Position numbers and translations under genes: made by a program. A model generated the notes under the pieces. It did no database searches. It had not been told where the DNA came from and saw only the letters and a program-made list of their open reading frames with translations. A DNA stretch of 64,000 nt from Ruegeria sp. SCSIO 43209. GTDB taxonomy: Bacteria > Pseudomonadota > Alphaproteobacteria > Rhodobacterales > Rhodobacteraceae. Below are positions 39,869 through 48,588 of the stretch, piece after piece (the first letter of the stretch is position 1; each line of letters begins with the position of its first letter). The stretch lies in NCBI RefSeq assembly GCF_019904295.1, contig NZ_CP065359.1, forward strand, positions 2,381,001-2,445,000. Direction: 5' to 3'.

Positions 39869-40488
39869 GCGGGCTTGCCCTGCTGGATTACGCCTCGGTT
39901 TTGGTCTTTGCGCTGACCGGTGCGCTGGTGGCCAGCCGAGCGCAGCTTGATCTGGTCGGGTTTGCCTTCATCGCCTGTCTGACGGCAGTGGGCGGTGGTA
40001 CCGTACGCGACTTGCTGCTGGACCGACATCCGATCTTCTGGGTCGGTCAGCCCGCTTATATCCTGATCGCTTGCGGCGCTGCGGTGCTGGTATTTTTTAC
40101 CGCTCATCTGGTCGAAAGCCGGTATAATTGGCTGGTTTGGTTGGACAGTTTCGCCCTGTCCATCGCGGTCGCTGCTGGCACGGGTGCGGCGTTGTCGTTG
40201 GATCAATCCGGTATCATCGTAGTGCTGATGGGGGTGACCACGGGCTGTTTGGGCGGCTTGATGCGTGACGTGGTGTGCAACGAGGTGCCGCTGGTACTGA
40301 AACAGGGTGAGCTTTATGTATCCTGCGCCTTTATCGGAGCCTTGACCGCTGTGTTTGCCACCCGCCTCGGGCTGGAAGGCCTGCTGGCATTGGGCTTATG
40401 TGCATTGATTTGCTGGGCGTTGCGCGCCGGATCTCTGCTGTTCGGTTGGCAGTTGCCGGTTTACAAGGCCCGACCGCCTCGGCAATAG
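39865..40488 (+). CDS. trimeric intracellular cation channel-like (UPF0126) protein
   Basis: 207 residues, seven hydrophobic helices in two similar halves: [16 protein letters not shown] in the first and [16 protein letters not shown] in the second, the paired Gly-Arg-Asp motif of prokaryotic TRIC channels. May conduct cations; a physiological role in this organism is not evident. Overlaps rnhA by four bases. Confidence 0.87.
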   Translation: MSGLALLDYASVLVFALTGALVASRAQLDLVGFAFIACLTAVGGGTVRDLLLDRHPIFWVGQPAYILIACGAAVLVFFTAHLVESRYNWLVWLDSFALSIAVAAGTGAALSLDQSGIIVVLMGVTTGCLGGLMRDVVCNEVPLVLKQGELYVSCAFIGALTAVFATRLGLEGLLALGLCALICWALRAGSLLFGWQLPVYKARPPRQ

Positions 40489-40512
40489 GGTAGAAACGGA
40501 CAAGAGATCGCG

Positions 40513-41112
40513 ATGACCTACAGACTTTCGTTTCTGGCCACGGCACTGCTGCTAACGGCATGTGCAGAGCAATACGCCCCGGTCAGCTTCACGGCAGTGG
40601 GCAATCAGATCGTCGCATCCGGAACGATCGACCACACAACGCTCAGCGCGTTTGAAGAAGTGATGGACGAGAACCCCGAGATCAAGACGCTGGTGCTGCA
40701 AAATATCGAAGGTTCGGTCGATGATGACTCGAATGTGGTCTTCAGTCGCGTAGTGCGTGAGGAAGGGTTCGACACGGTGGTTCCGTCAAACGGGCTGGTG
40801 GCCTCGGGCGGCACCGATTTGTTTCTAGCGGGTAACCGACGCGTGCTGGAACCCGGCGCCTGCGTGGGCGTACACAGCTGGGGCGGCGGCGGCTATGTCG
40901 CTGCGGAGCTACCCGAAGATCACCCCGAGCATGACCGGTATTTGAACTATTTCGAAGATATCGGCGTCGATCCCGACTTCTACTGGTTCACGCTGGATGC
41001 AGCATCCGAGGAAGAGATGCACTGGATGACGGCGTCCGAGGCGAACCGGTTCGACATGACTACACGGTCCGCCCCTCGCCTTGGCACTGCCGCAATCTGC
41101 GACGAACGTTAG
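40513..41112 (+). CDS. lipoprotein with ClpP-like Ser/His signature
   Basis: 199 residues. Lipobox L-T-A-C (Cys17), so anchored in the envelope. Ser98 in GLVASGGTDLFLAGNRRV and His121 in ACVGVHSWGG line up by eye with the nucleophile and His of ClpP-type proteases (GQAAS..., MIHQP...). The 20 residues before, IKTLVLQNIEGSVDDD, match the strand-loop of that fold. A third catalytic Asp might be Asp148 or later. A real peptidase role is an inference. It shares a stop-codon overlap (TTAG) with the agmatinase gene. Confidence 0.65.
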   Translation: MTYRLSFLATALLLTACAEQYAPVSFTAVGNQIVASGTIDHTTLSAFEEVMDENPEIKTLVLQNIEGSVDDDSNVVFSRVVREEGFDTVVPSNGLVASGGTDLFLAGNRRVLEPGACVGVHSWGGGGYVAAELPEDHPEHDRYLNYFEDIGVDPDFYWFTLDAASEEEMHWMTASEANRFDMTTRSAPRLGTAAICDER

Positions 41113-41930
41113 CGACTGAGCAGCCGCGCGCCGATTTCCTTGACGAATTTCGCTGCCACCATGGCGGTCATGCCATAGGGATCGCGGTGCGGGTTCAACT
41201 CGACAATATCCGCGCCGACCAGCTGCCCTTTGAAGCGATGGATCAGGTCGATCACCTCGCGCGTGCTGAGACCGCCAGGTTCGTGATGTGAAACGCCGGG
41301 AGCAAAGGCTGGATCCAGCGCATCGAGGTCCAGCGACAGATAGACCGGGCCGTCAAAGCTGATCTCCAGATCGGGGCGCCAGTTGCGCATGTCGATCACC
41401 TCGACCCCGAACTTGTCGGCCTGTTCCTGTTGGTGCTTGTTCATGGTGCGGATCCCGACCTGAACAAGACGTTTGATCTTGCCGGTCTCCATCACGCGGG
41501 CAAATGGACAGCCATGACCCAGCGGGCCAATCTGCTGGCTGTCATAAAGGTCGGGATGGCTATCAATATGCAGGACATTCAGCCCCTCATACCGGTCCGC
41601 ATGCGCCTTGATCAGCGGATAGGCGACCGAGTGATCGCCCCCCAACGACAATAATCGTGCACCGGTTTCAATCCGGGCGGCGGCCCCTGCCTCGATCCGG
41701 TCGATGGGTTCCTGCCCCATCATCTCGAACACATCCAGATCGCCGGTGTCTTTGAAACGGTCGGCTGCGCCCAGATCAGTGCCATCCTCGGCGGTCAGGT
41801 TGGCCGCGCCGGAATGCAACGCCTCGCGGATGCGACCCGGGGCAAACGCGGGGCCTTGCAGGAATGAGGAATGCAGGTCCAACGGCACGCCCATCAGCGC
41901 GACGTCTCCGGCGGTCAGATCATGCGACAT
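41109..41930 (-). CDS. agmatinase/arginase family ureohydrolase
   Basis: 273 residues from the ATG at 41930 (AAAGG upstream). Two-manganese hydrolase that releases urea from agmatine, arginine or a guanidino acid. Ligands in GGDHS 97-101, HIDSHPD 121-127 and SLDLDALDP 199-207. Close to agmatinase (SpeB) but the substrate cannot be settled by eye. No polyamine gene adjacent. Confidence 0.9.
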   Translation of the reverse strand: MSHDLTAGDVALMGVPLDLHSSFLQGPAFAPGRIREALHSGAANLTAEDGTDLGAADRFKDTGDLDVFEMMGQEPIDRIEAGAAARIETGARLLSLGGDHSVAYPLIKAHADRYEGLNVLHIDSHPDLYDSQQIGPLGHGCPFARVMETGKIKRLVQVGIRTMNKHQQEQADKFGVEVIDMRNWRPDLEISFDGPVYLSLDLDALDPAFAPGVSHHEPGGLSTREVIDLIHRFKGQLVGADIVELNPHRDPYGMTAMVAAKFVKEIGARLLSR

Positions 41931-41992
41931 GAGAGGCCTTTCAACAAAGAATTGACGGGACATTGGTCGCAGATCACGGTCGGGTCAAGCGA

Positions 41993-42229
41993 TCAGCGGC
42001 GGATATATGTCTGCCAGATCCAGATCACCAAGAGCGCCCCCAGAACGGCGCCGATAAACCCTGAGAGCCAGCCCATCACAGTGATGAGCGTGCGCAGTAC
42101 CAAACCGCCCACCAAAGCGCCGACAATGCCGATCAGCATGGTGGTTGGAATATCGGCCTCGATCCGCATTAGGCGGGTGGCGAGGAAACCTGCAGCGGCT
42201 CCGACGATGATCAGGGCGATGATCGGCAT
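41993..42229 (-). CDS. GlsB/YeaQ/YmgE-type small membrane protein
   Basis: 78 residues, three glycine-rich hydrophobic helices (about 4-20, 28-48, 52-72). Outline MPIIALIIVGAAAGFLATRL, LIGIVGALVGG and GFIGAVLGALLVIWIW fits the transglycosylase-associated family linked to stress. Function unknown. One base downstream of its neighbour. Confidence 0.75.
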   Translation of the reverse strand: MPIIALIIVGAAAGFLATRLMRIEADIPTTMLIGIVGALVGGLVLRTLITVMGWLSGFIGAVLGALLVIWIWQTYIRR

Positions 42230-42230
42230 A

Positions 42231-42467
42231 TCATTTCCTCCAATGCGTGGGCACGATGATCAGCGCACCGATCGAGGACAGCACCGCGTCCAACCCCGGC
42301 GGGCCAAAGCTGATGCCGAACATGATGCGCACGAAATAGAACAGGAAAGCACCACCCACGCAGATGATGATCGACTGCAGATAGCCGTTATGGGTAAAGC
42401 CAGTCTGTTCAGACAGATAGCCTACGATCCCGGCAATCACGACCGTGCCCATCATGATCATGATCAT
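42231..42467 (-). CDS. small membrane protein, GlsB-gene partner
   Basis: 78 residues, two or three hydrophobic helices. MIMIMMGTVVIAGIVGYLSE is the first; a later Gly-rich helix holds GISFGPPGLDAVLSSIGALI. Same length as the GlsB-like gene and adjacent, so perhaps an old duplicate or a partner; resemblance is limited. Starts six bases after fmt. Confidence 0.65.
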   Translation of the reverse strand: MIMIMMGTVVIAGIVGYLSEQTGFTHNGYLQSIIICVGGAFLFYFVRIMFGISFGPPGLDAVLSSIGALIIVPTHWRK

Positions 42468-42473
42468 GTACGC

Positions 42474-43388
42474 CTACTCCGATGACAGGCGGGTCCCGGC
42501 CGGCATGGGCCATCCCCGCAGAAAAGTTTCCCTATCCTGCGCGCCCTTGCCTGCCCGTTGCAAGCGCAGCAACTCAACTGCGCCTTCGCCGCAAGCCACG
42601 CGCAGGTGGTCGTCCAGCACCTCGCCCGGAGTGCCCCGTCCTTCGGCCAGCCGCGAAGCCAGCAGTTTGATCCGATTACCCTCAACCTCGGTCCATGCGC
42701 CGGGGAACGGGGAGAGACCGCGGATTTTTCTATCGACTTCGGACGCGGGGGCCGACCAATCGATCCGCGCCTCGGCTTTGTCGATCTTGGCGGCGTAGGT
42801 CACGCCCTCATCGGGCTGCGGGTCAGGTGTAAGGCTGTGCAGTTTGGCCAGAGCCTCAACGATCAGAGCCGCGCCCATATCCGACAGGCGGTCATGGAGT
42901 TGCGCGGTGGTTTCCTCGATGCCGATATCGGTGGCTTCGCGCAGCAGAACGGGGCCTGTATCCAGCCCGGCCTCCATCTGCATGATACAAACACCGGTTT
43001 GCACATCGCCTGCCATGATCGCGCGGTGTATTGGCGCGGCCCCACGCCAGCGCGGCAACAGGCTGGCGTGAATGTTCAGGCAGCCATGGGTTGGCGCGTC
43101 CAGAATAGGTTGTGGCAGGATCAGGCCATAGGCGACGACCACCGCGATATCGGCGTACAGCGCGGCAAAGCTGGCCTGTTCTTCGGGCGATTTCAGCGAG
43201 TTGGGGTGGCGAACGTCTAAGCCCAGCGCCAAGGCACGCGCGTGCACCGGGGTTGGACGGTCTTTTTTACCGCGACCGGCGGGGCGTGGCGGTTGGCAAT
43301 AGACGGCGGCGATTTCGTGTTCGGCACGGACCAGCGCATCCAGCACCGGCACCGAGAAATCTGGCGTTCCCATGAAGATGATACGCAT
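42474..43388 (-). CDS. fmt: methionyl-tRNA formyltransferase
   Basis: 304 residues from the ATG at 43388. Formylates initiator Met-t[22 protein letters not shown] at the N-terminus and [18 protein letters not shown] hold the catalytic Asn-His-Asp region ([14 protein letters not shown]). Complete C-terminal OB domain. Follows two deformylase genes, the usual set with def. Confidence 0.97.
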   Translation of the reverse strand: MRIIFMGTPDFSVPVLDALVRAEHEIAAVYCQPPRPAGRGKKDRPTPVHARALALGLDVRHPNSLKSPEEQASFAALYADIAVVVAYGLILPQPILDAPTHGCLNIHASLLPRWRGAAPIHRAIMAGDVQTGVCIMQMEAGLDTGPVLLREATDIGIEETTAQLHDRLSDMGAALIVEALAKLHSLTPDPQPDEGVTYAAKIDKAEARIDWSAPASEVDRKIRGLSPFPGAWTEVEGNRIKLLASRLAEGRGTPGEVLDDHLRVACGEGAVELLRLQRAGKGAQDRETFLRGWPMPAGTRLSSE

Positions 43389-43411
43389 CCGTCCCTCCCT
43401 AGGATGGGGTT

Positions 43412-43906
43412 TCACCCCATCTTCTGTGCTTTGCGCAGCAGCATGTCGCGTTTGACCTTGCTGAGCCGGTCGAAATACATCCGCCCGTTCAGGTGGTCGA
43501 TCTGATGCTGCACGCTGGTGGCTTCGATGCCGACAAAATCACGGCGGTCGATCTGGCCCTGTTCGTTGAGAAATTTCACGGTCACTGCGCGCGGTCGCTT
43601 CACCTTGGCAGATACGCCGGGCAAGTTCGGGCTGGCCTCGTCATGTTCACGCAGCTCAACCGAGCTGTGCAGAATCTCGGGGTTGGCCAGTCGCACAGCT
43701 TTGCCCCGCTGGGTCGAGCCATCCACGACAGCCAGCCGCAGCATAACTCCTATCTGCGGCGCAGCGAGGCCAACGCCCGGCATCGCCTCCATCGTATCGA
43801 TCATGTCATCCCAGATGGTGCGGATGTCGTCGGTGATCTCGGGGACGTCCTCGGCCTTGGTGCGCAGGCGCTTGTCGGGCCACGGCAGGCAGGTCCGCAC
43901 CGTCAT
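43412..43906 (-). CDS. peptide deformylase-like protein lacking catalytic residues
   Basis: 164 residues. Clear deformylase fold: motif I GVGLAAPQ at 44-51 and C-terminal [16 protein letters not shown]. However the metal-binding cysteine of motif II (EGCLS) is gone; the aligned residues are Glu90-Ala91-Ser92-Pro-Asn, so Cys is Ser92. In motif III HEIDH reads His134-Gln135-Ile-Asp-His138, so the catalytic Glu is Gln135. Both His ligands remain. It overlaps the active def by four bases and sits before fmt. It is probably not a deformylase; it might bind nascent chains or regulate. Very low activity cannot be excluded. Confidence 0.85.
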   Translation of the reverse strand: MTVRTCLPWPDKRLRTKAEDVPEITDDIRTIWDDMIDTMEAMPGVGLAAPQIGVMLRLAVVDGSTQRGKAVRLANPEILHSSVELREHDEASPNLPGVSAKVKRPRAVTVKFLNEQGQIDRRDFVGIEATSVQHQIDHLNGRMYFDRLSKVKRDMLLRKAQKMG

Positions 43907-44421
43907 GTGCGGGCCTTTTCGCGCTTGAGCTTCTGCATCTTACGCGTGATCATCTGGCGCTTGAGCGGTTTGAGATAGTCGATGAAGAGCTTACCGTTCA
44001 GATGGTCGATCTCATGCTGCACACAAGTCGCCCAGAGATCATCAAAGGTTTCCTGCTGCAGATTACCGTCACGGTCCAGCCAGGTGACATCAACCGTCTT
44101 CGGGCGCGTGACTTCTGCATATTGCTCAGGGATCGACAGGCAGCCTTCTTCGTAAACGTTGGTCTCGTCCGAGGAGGCGATGACCTCGGGGTTGAACATC
44201 ACCAGTGGGCGTGGGGCCTCACCTTCTTCTTTGACGCAGTCCACCACGATCAGCCGGTCGAGCACACCGATCTGCGGCGCAGCAAGGCCAATACCGGGCG
44301 CGTCATACATCGTCTCCAGCATGTCATCGGCCAGTTTGCGCAGATCATCGGTGATGTCAGCCACCGGCGCGCAGACCTTTTTCAGGCGGGGATCGGGATG
44401 GATCAGGATATTACGTTTCAT
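43903..44421 (-). CDS. def: peptide deformylase
   Basis: 172 residues. Removes the formyl group from nascent proteins. All three motifs are intact: GIGLAAPQ 43-50, EGCLS 92-96 (Cys94) and HEIDH 136-140. It heads def-def2-fmt, so formylation and deformylation are made together. Confidence 0.97.
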   Translation of the reverse strand: MKRNILIHPDPRLKKVCAPVADITDDLRKLADDMLETMYDAPGIGLAAPQIGVLDRLIVVDCVKEEGEAPRPLVMFNPEVIASSDETNVYEEGCLSIPEQYAEVTRPKTVDVTWLDRDGNLQQETFDDLWATCVQHEIDHLNGKLFIDYLKPLKRQMITRKMQKLKREKART

Positions 44422-44515
44422 GGGGCTGATTTAGGCCATCGCGCCCGCCTCCGCAACGGCCCCCTTGCACCTTATGGATTTGTGGTTAGCTTTCGCCTCG
44501 ACAGATGGAGATGAC

Positions 44516-45688
44516 ATGACTTTCAACGACCTGATCGACCGCCGGGGCACCAACTCTTCAAAATGGGACAAGATGGAGCAGCTTTACGGTGTCGCCCCCG
44601 AGGATGGGCTGGCCATGTGGACGGCTGATTCCGACTATGCCACGGCCCCTTGCGTGATCGAGGCGGTGCGGGAAGCGGCCGATCATGGCGCGTTTGGATA
44701 TTCATGGATGCACCCGGATTATCTGAATGCAATCCAGTGGTGGATGAAGACTCGCCATGGCTGGGAGATCGACACCGATTGGATTCTGACCTCGCAAGGG
44801 TTGGGCAATGCGATTGCCCTGTGTCTGGATGTTTGGAGTGACCCGGGAGATGGCGTCGTGATCTTCACGCCCGTCTACCATGAGTTTGCCCATAAGGTGA
44901 ACAAATCCGGCCGCCGCGTGGTGGAATGCCCGCTGGTACGCGATGGCGACAGCTATGGGCTTGATCTGGACGATGCGCAGTCGCAGTTGGACGGATCAGA
45001 AAAGCTGCTGCTGTGGTGCTCGCCGCAAAACCCGTCAGGTCGGGTCTGGACGCCGGATGAACTGCGCGCTGTAGCGGCGTTTGCGGAGCGCAACGGGCTG
45101 ATCCTTGTGTCGGACGAGATTCACCATGATCTGGTTTATCCGGGCAATACCTTCGTACCGATGGATACGGCCGCCCCCGACGCGCGCCCGTGGACGGTGA
45201 CACTGACCGCGGCGTCGAAAACATTCAACATCGCCGGTCAGCGTACCGGCAACATGATCATTCCCGACGCCAAGCTGCGGGCCGAGATGCGGCACCGGAT
45301 CACCACGCTGGACTATGACCCCAGTGCGTTGGGTGTGGCGATGATCACTGCCGCCTATTCGCCGGAAGGTGCAAAATGGGTCGATGAACAAATTGCCCAC
45401 CTGGACGCGAACCGGAAGCTGTTTGATGCTGCCATCGCCGAGATACCGGGCCTGTGGTCGATGCCTCTGCAGGCGACCTATCTGGCATGGGTCGATTTTT
45501 CGGGCACGGGTATGAGCCACGATGAGTTTGTCCGCCGCCTACGCGAAGATGCGCGGATCGCGACATCCTCAGGCCCCGGTTTTGGCACCGGTGGAGAAAC
45601 CTTCGAGCGCTTCAATCTGGCCACCCAACGCGAGCGGGTTGAAGAAGCCTGTGCGCGATTGAAGACAGCCTTTGGCGATTTACAATGA
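44516..45688 (+). CDS. PatB/MalY-type C-S lyase / aminotransferase
   Basis: 390 residues from ATG 44516 (GGAG six bases upstream). PLP fold type I. Catalytic Lys in TAASKTFNIAGQ; WCSPQNPSGRVW and VSDEIHHDLV are the usual PLP and substrate blocks. PatB enzymes split cystathionine and other cysteine conjugates. The exact substrate is not shown. Confidence 0.87.
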   Translation: MTFNDLIDRRGTNSSKWDKMEQLYGVAPEDGLAMWTADSDYATAPCVIEAVREAADHGAFGYSWMHPDYLNAIQWWMKTRHGWEIDTDWILTSQGLGNAIALCLDVWSDPGDGVVIFTPVYHEFAHKVNKSGRRVVECPLVRDGDSYGLDLDDAQSQLDGSEKLLLWCSPQNPSGRVWTPDELRAVAAFAERNGLILVSDEIHHDLVYPGNTFVPMDTAAPDARPWTVTLTAASKTFNIAGQRTGNMIIPDAKLRAEMRHRITTLDYDPSALGVAMITAAYSPEGAKWVDEQIAHLDANRKLFDAAIAEIPGLWSMPLQATYLAWVDFSGTGMSHDEFVRRLREDARIATSSGPGFGTGGETFERFNLATQRERVEEACARLKTAFGDLQ

Positions 45689-45718
45689 ACCCCGTTCATA
45701 AATAAACGGAGGCACGTC

Positions 45719-46417
45719 ATGCCCAACCACCTTTTTACGCTTCCGGACATCCCAAGCATCCCGGTGCAGGGGGAACAGGCGACCTATCCGATCGGACGGA
45801 TTTTTTGCGTGGGCCGCAACTATGCCGCCCACGCTGCCGAGATGGGGCATGAGGTGGATCGTCAGGCGCCGTTTTACTTCACCAAATCCGCGCCCAACGC
45901 GGTTTTGACCGGAGCGCATGTGCCGTATCCGGCAGGCACCGAGGATTATCATCACGAAATGGAACTGGCCGTTGCCATCGGCAAGCCGGTTTTTCAGGCC
46001 ACGGCCGCGCAGGCCCAAGCCGCGATCTTTGGCTACGGCTGTGCCTTGGACATGACGCGCCGCGACTTGCAGATTCGTGAGCGCAACAAGCAGCGCCCCT
46101 GGGATCTGGGCAAGGATGTGGAAAACGGCGCGGTCTTCGCTCCGCTGACCCGCGCCGATGACTGGAGCCCATCTGATGACAAGCGCATCTATCTGAGCGT
46201 CAATGAGCGGGTCGTACAAGACGCCACATTGTCAGAGCTGGTCTGGAAGATCGATGAACTGATCTCCCATCTATCGGGTTTCTACCATTTGCGCCCCGGC
46301 GATCTGATCCTGACCGGCACACCCGCCGGGGTCGGGCCTGTGGTCGCCGGAGACCGAATTGAAGGCGGCATCGATGGTTTGGCTCCTGTGCACCTGACCC
46401 TGACGGCCTCCGACTAA
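45719..46417 (+). CDS. fumarylacetoacetate hydrolase family protein
   Basis: 232 residues. GRIFCVGRNYAAHAAEMG near the N-terminus and DLILTGTPAGVGPV near the C-terminus are FAH family blocks; the metal residues Glu-x-Glu-to-Asp are spread over MELAVAIGKPV and GCALDMTRRDLQ. Members include fumarylpyruvate hydrolase and oxaloacetate decarboxylase. 30 bases after the lyase gene. Confidence 0.88.
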   Translation: MPNHLFTLPDIPSIPVQGEQATYPIGRIFCVGRNYAAHAAEMGHEVDRQAPFYFTKSAPNAVLTGAHVPYPAGTEDYHHEMELAVAIGKPVFQATAAQAQAAIFGYGCALDMTRRDLQIRERNKQRPWDLGKDVENGAVFAPLTRADDWSPSDDKRIYLSVNERVVQDATLSELVWKIDELISHLSGFYHLRPGDLILTGTPAGVGPVVAGDRIEGGIDGLAPVHLTLTASD

Positions 46418-46507
46418 ACCGTCCGGCCTGATACCGAGAATCTCGTGGCACCATTGCCGCCCGAGCGCCGGTGGCGCGTCGGTGCCAAAGGTCAAACGGT
46501 GCGCGCG

Positions 46508-46861
46508 TCAGTCGCGGTTTTCGAGCAATGCGATCGGTGCATCCGGGGCGCGGTAGAAATCCAGCGGGGCCTTGTCGGCTGCCACAGTGTTACGCTTGAA
46601 CTCATAGCGCATCTCACCCACCGCTTCTTCATCTGCGATGATCAGGCACTGATACATGTGATTGGCACCGTCATAGATATCGACGAGCCCACGCAGGCGC
46701 GGCGTGGTTTCGGCCTCGACGGTGAAACCATCCTTCCACAATGTCAAAATTTTGAAGCTATTGTCGCCAACCTCCACCCGCAAACGGCTGGATTTCTTGA
46801 GGGTAGCGATTCGGGCCGCATCCAATTCGGCGCGAATTTCCTTGGAAACATAGGTACTCAT
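46508..46861 (-). CDS. hypothetical protein (117 aa)
   Basis: Unrecognised, soluble. A strong ribosome binding site (AAGGGGGGAAG) precedes the ATG. The first 35 residues are charged helix, then a beta-rich part (ILTLWKDGFTVEA, LVDIYDGANHMYQCLII, MRYEFKRNTV). This alternation recalls PilZ-like or other small barrels, but the Arg/Asp-rich PilZ motif is missing. No function is proposed. Confidence 0.65.
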   Translation of the reverse strand: MSTYVSKEIRAELDAARIATLKKSSRLRVEVGDNSFKILTLWKDGFTVEAETTPRLRGLVDIYDGANHMYQCLIIADEEAVGEMRYEFKRNTVAADKAPLDFYRAPDAPIALLENRD

Positions 46862-47073
46862 AATAAACTTCCCCCCTTAACACTCATTAGTCTGACGCGA
46901 TTCCTGTAAAAATCCAGTGAACGGCGTCACATAAGTTTTGGCATTGCGGTTCTGGTGCCCAGACACCGCACCCCACCTGTGCGCGCATGCAGGCCTGATG
47001 CGCGCCCGGTGAAATAGGATCGTGACGCAAGACGGCCTATCTTTGACCCAATCGCAATGCGAAAGGAATAACG

Positions 47074-48063
47074 ATGGGCCTGCTTGTCGACGGCGAATGG
47101 CATGACACCTGGTATGACACCAAATCCACAGGCGGGGCGTTCAAACGCTCGGCCGCACAGTTTCGCAACTGGATCACCGCCGATGGCGCGCCCGGCCCCT
47201 CGGGGCGCGGCGGGTTCGAGGCGGAATCGGGGCGCTATCACCTTTATGTCTCGCACGCCTGCCCTTGGGCGCACCGCACACTGATCTTTCGTGAGTTGAA
47301 AGAGCTGAGCGACCACATCTCGGTCTCGGTCGTGCATCCGGATATGCTGGATAAAGGTTGGACCTTTGAGACCGACGACCATGGCGCGACCGGCGACAAA
47401 CTGTTCGGATCAGAATTTGCCCATCAAATCTACTCCCGTGCCGACCCTCACTATTCGGGCCGCGTTACGGTTCCGATCCTGTGGGACAAAGTTGAGAAAA
47501 CGATCGTGTCGAACGAAAGCTCGGAAATCATCCGCATGTTCAACTCGGCTTTCAACGGGATCACCGGCAACACAGACGACTACTGGCCCGAGGCAATGCG
47601 GGACGAGATCGAAGAGGTCAACGCGCGCATCTATTCCGATGTCAATAACGGGGTCTACAAATCCGGCTTTGCCACCTCGCAAGAAGCTTATGACGCCGCG
47701 GTTGGCCCTCTGTTCGACACGCTGGACTGGCTTGAGGATCGTCTGGCCCGGAACCGCTATCTTATGGGTGACCGCGTGACCGAGGCCGACTGGCGCCTGT
47801 TCACCACATTGATCCGGTTCGACCCGGTTTATCATTTACATTTCAAGTGCAACAAGCGTCGGTTGGTGGACTACCCGAACCTCTGGGCCTTTACGCGGGA
47901 GCTATATCAATGGCCCGGCGTGGCGCAGTCTGTGAACATGAACCACATCGTGCGCCACTATCACTTCAGCCATGACAGCATCAATCCGCACCGAATTATT
48001 CCGGTGAATCCAACGTTGGACTATTCAGAACCCCATGGGCGGGATCAGCGCCCCGCCGCGTAG
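47074..48063 (+). CDS. Xi-class glutathione S-transferase / glutathionyl-hydroquinone reductase
   Basis: 329 residues. Reduces glutathionyl-hydroquinones using glutathione. The catalytic cysteine is Cys63 in SHACPWAHRT, as in YqjG and PcpF; PVLWDKVEKT-like and NESSEIIRMFN follow. C-terminal all-helical domain complete. Overlaps the convergent receiver gene by 19 bases. Confidence 0.92.
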   Translation: MGLLVDGEWHDTWYDTKSTGGAFKRSAAQFRNWITADGAPGPSGRGGFEAESGRYHLYVSHACPWAHRTLIFRELKELSDHISVSVVHPDMLDKGWTFETDDHGATGDKLFGSEFAHQIYSRADPHYSGRVTVPILWDKVEKTIVSNESSEIIRMFNSAFNGITGNTDDYWPEAMRDEIEEVNARIYSDVNNGVYKSGFATSQEAYDAAVGPLFDTLDWLEDRLARNRYLMGDRVTEADWRLFTTLIRFDPVYHLHFKCNKRRLVDYPNLWAFTRELYQWPGVAQSVNMNHIVRHYHFSHDSINPHRIIPVNPTLDYSEPHGRDQRPAA

Positions 48064-48407
48064 TGTTCGACCATGGCCGCCAGATCCTCGGGCGGGGTCG
48101 AGCTTTGGACATAGGCGCAGGCATTCGCGCTATGGGCAAAGATTGATCCGTCCGAGAAGAATGTGGTGTTGGTGACGAAGATCACTCGCGCCTCGGGCCT
48201 GCGATAGCTTGCGAAATCGGCAACCGCCAAGGCGCTGCCGGTTTCCAGAACCAGATCCAGCACGATGATATCGAATGCGGTACCATACAGTGCCAGGATC
48301 GCGGCCTCTTGCGTTTCGACCAGCGTGACTTCGGCCTCCTGCCTTTGCAGATGCCGCTGCCAGACCCGACCTAGATCGGGGTTACTCTCAACAATCAGTA
48401 CTTTCAT
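48045..48407 (-). CDS. stand-alone receiver-domain protein with altered pocket
   Basis: 120 residues from the ATG at 48407 (GAGG nine bases upstream); a longer in-frame start at 48425 is possible. Single receiver fold with phosphoacceptor-like Asp51 in IIVLDLVLETG and Thr in FVTNT. But the acidic pair after strand 1 is Glu7-Ser8, not Asp-Asp, and the conserved Lys near the end is replaced (AYVQSS). No output domain. It may be a phosphorylation-independent or weak receiver. Confidence 0.8.
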   Translation of the reverse strand: MKVLIVESNPDLGRVWQRHLQRQEAEVTLVETQEAAILALYGTAFDIIVLDLVLETGSALAVADFASYRRPEARVIFVTNTTFFSDGSIFAHSANACAYVQSSTPPEDLAAMVEHYAAGR

Positions 48408-48588
48408 TTGCAACAACCTCGGCACGTGATATGGGTGAGTGGTGCCGACCCCTGTTGTCCGTGATCACGCGATTTCCTTAACAAAGTGTTAACAAGACCC
48501 GCACAGCGCCGTGATCGGGCGGATTCGCTTGTAAGAACGGCAAAAATCCGCTTGAAGCATGAGAAATAGGCGATTCCGGCTGGGGCAG

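Noticed and set aside
46862..47073. Gene or RNA in the gap before the glutathione transferase
   Set aside because: No start with a ribosome binding site and no conserved structure; treated as a divergent promoter region.
48426..48588. Cobalamin riboswitch before cobC
   Set aside because: No B12 box-like block was found; only a TTAACA-AAG-TGTTAA repeat at 48478-48492 stands out. The leader of the adenosyltransferase gene also lacks one.
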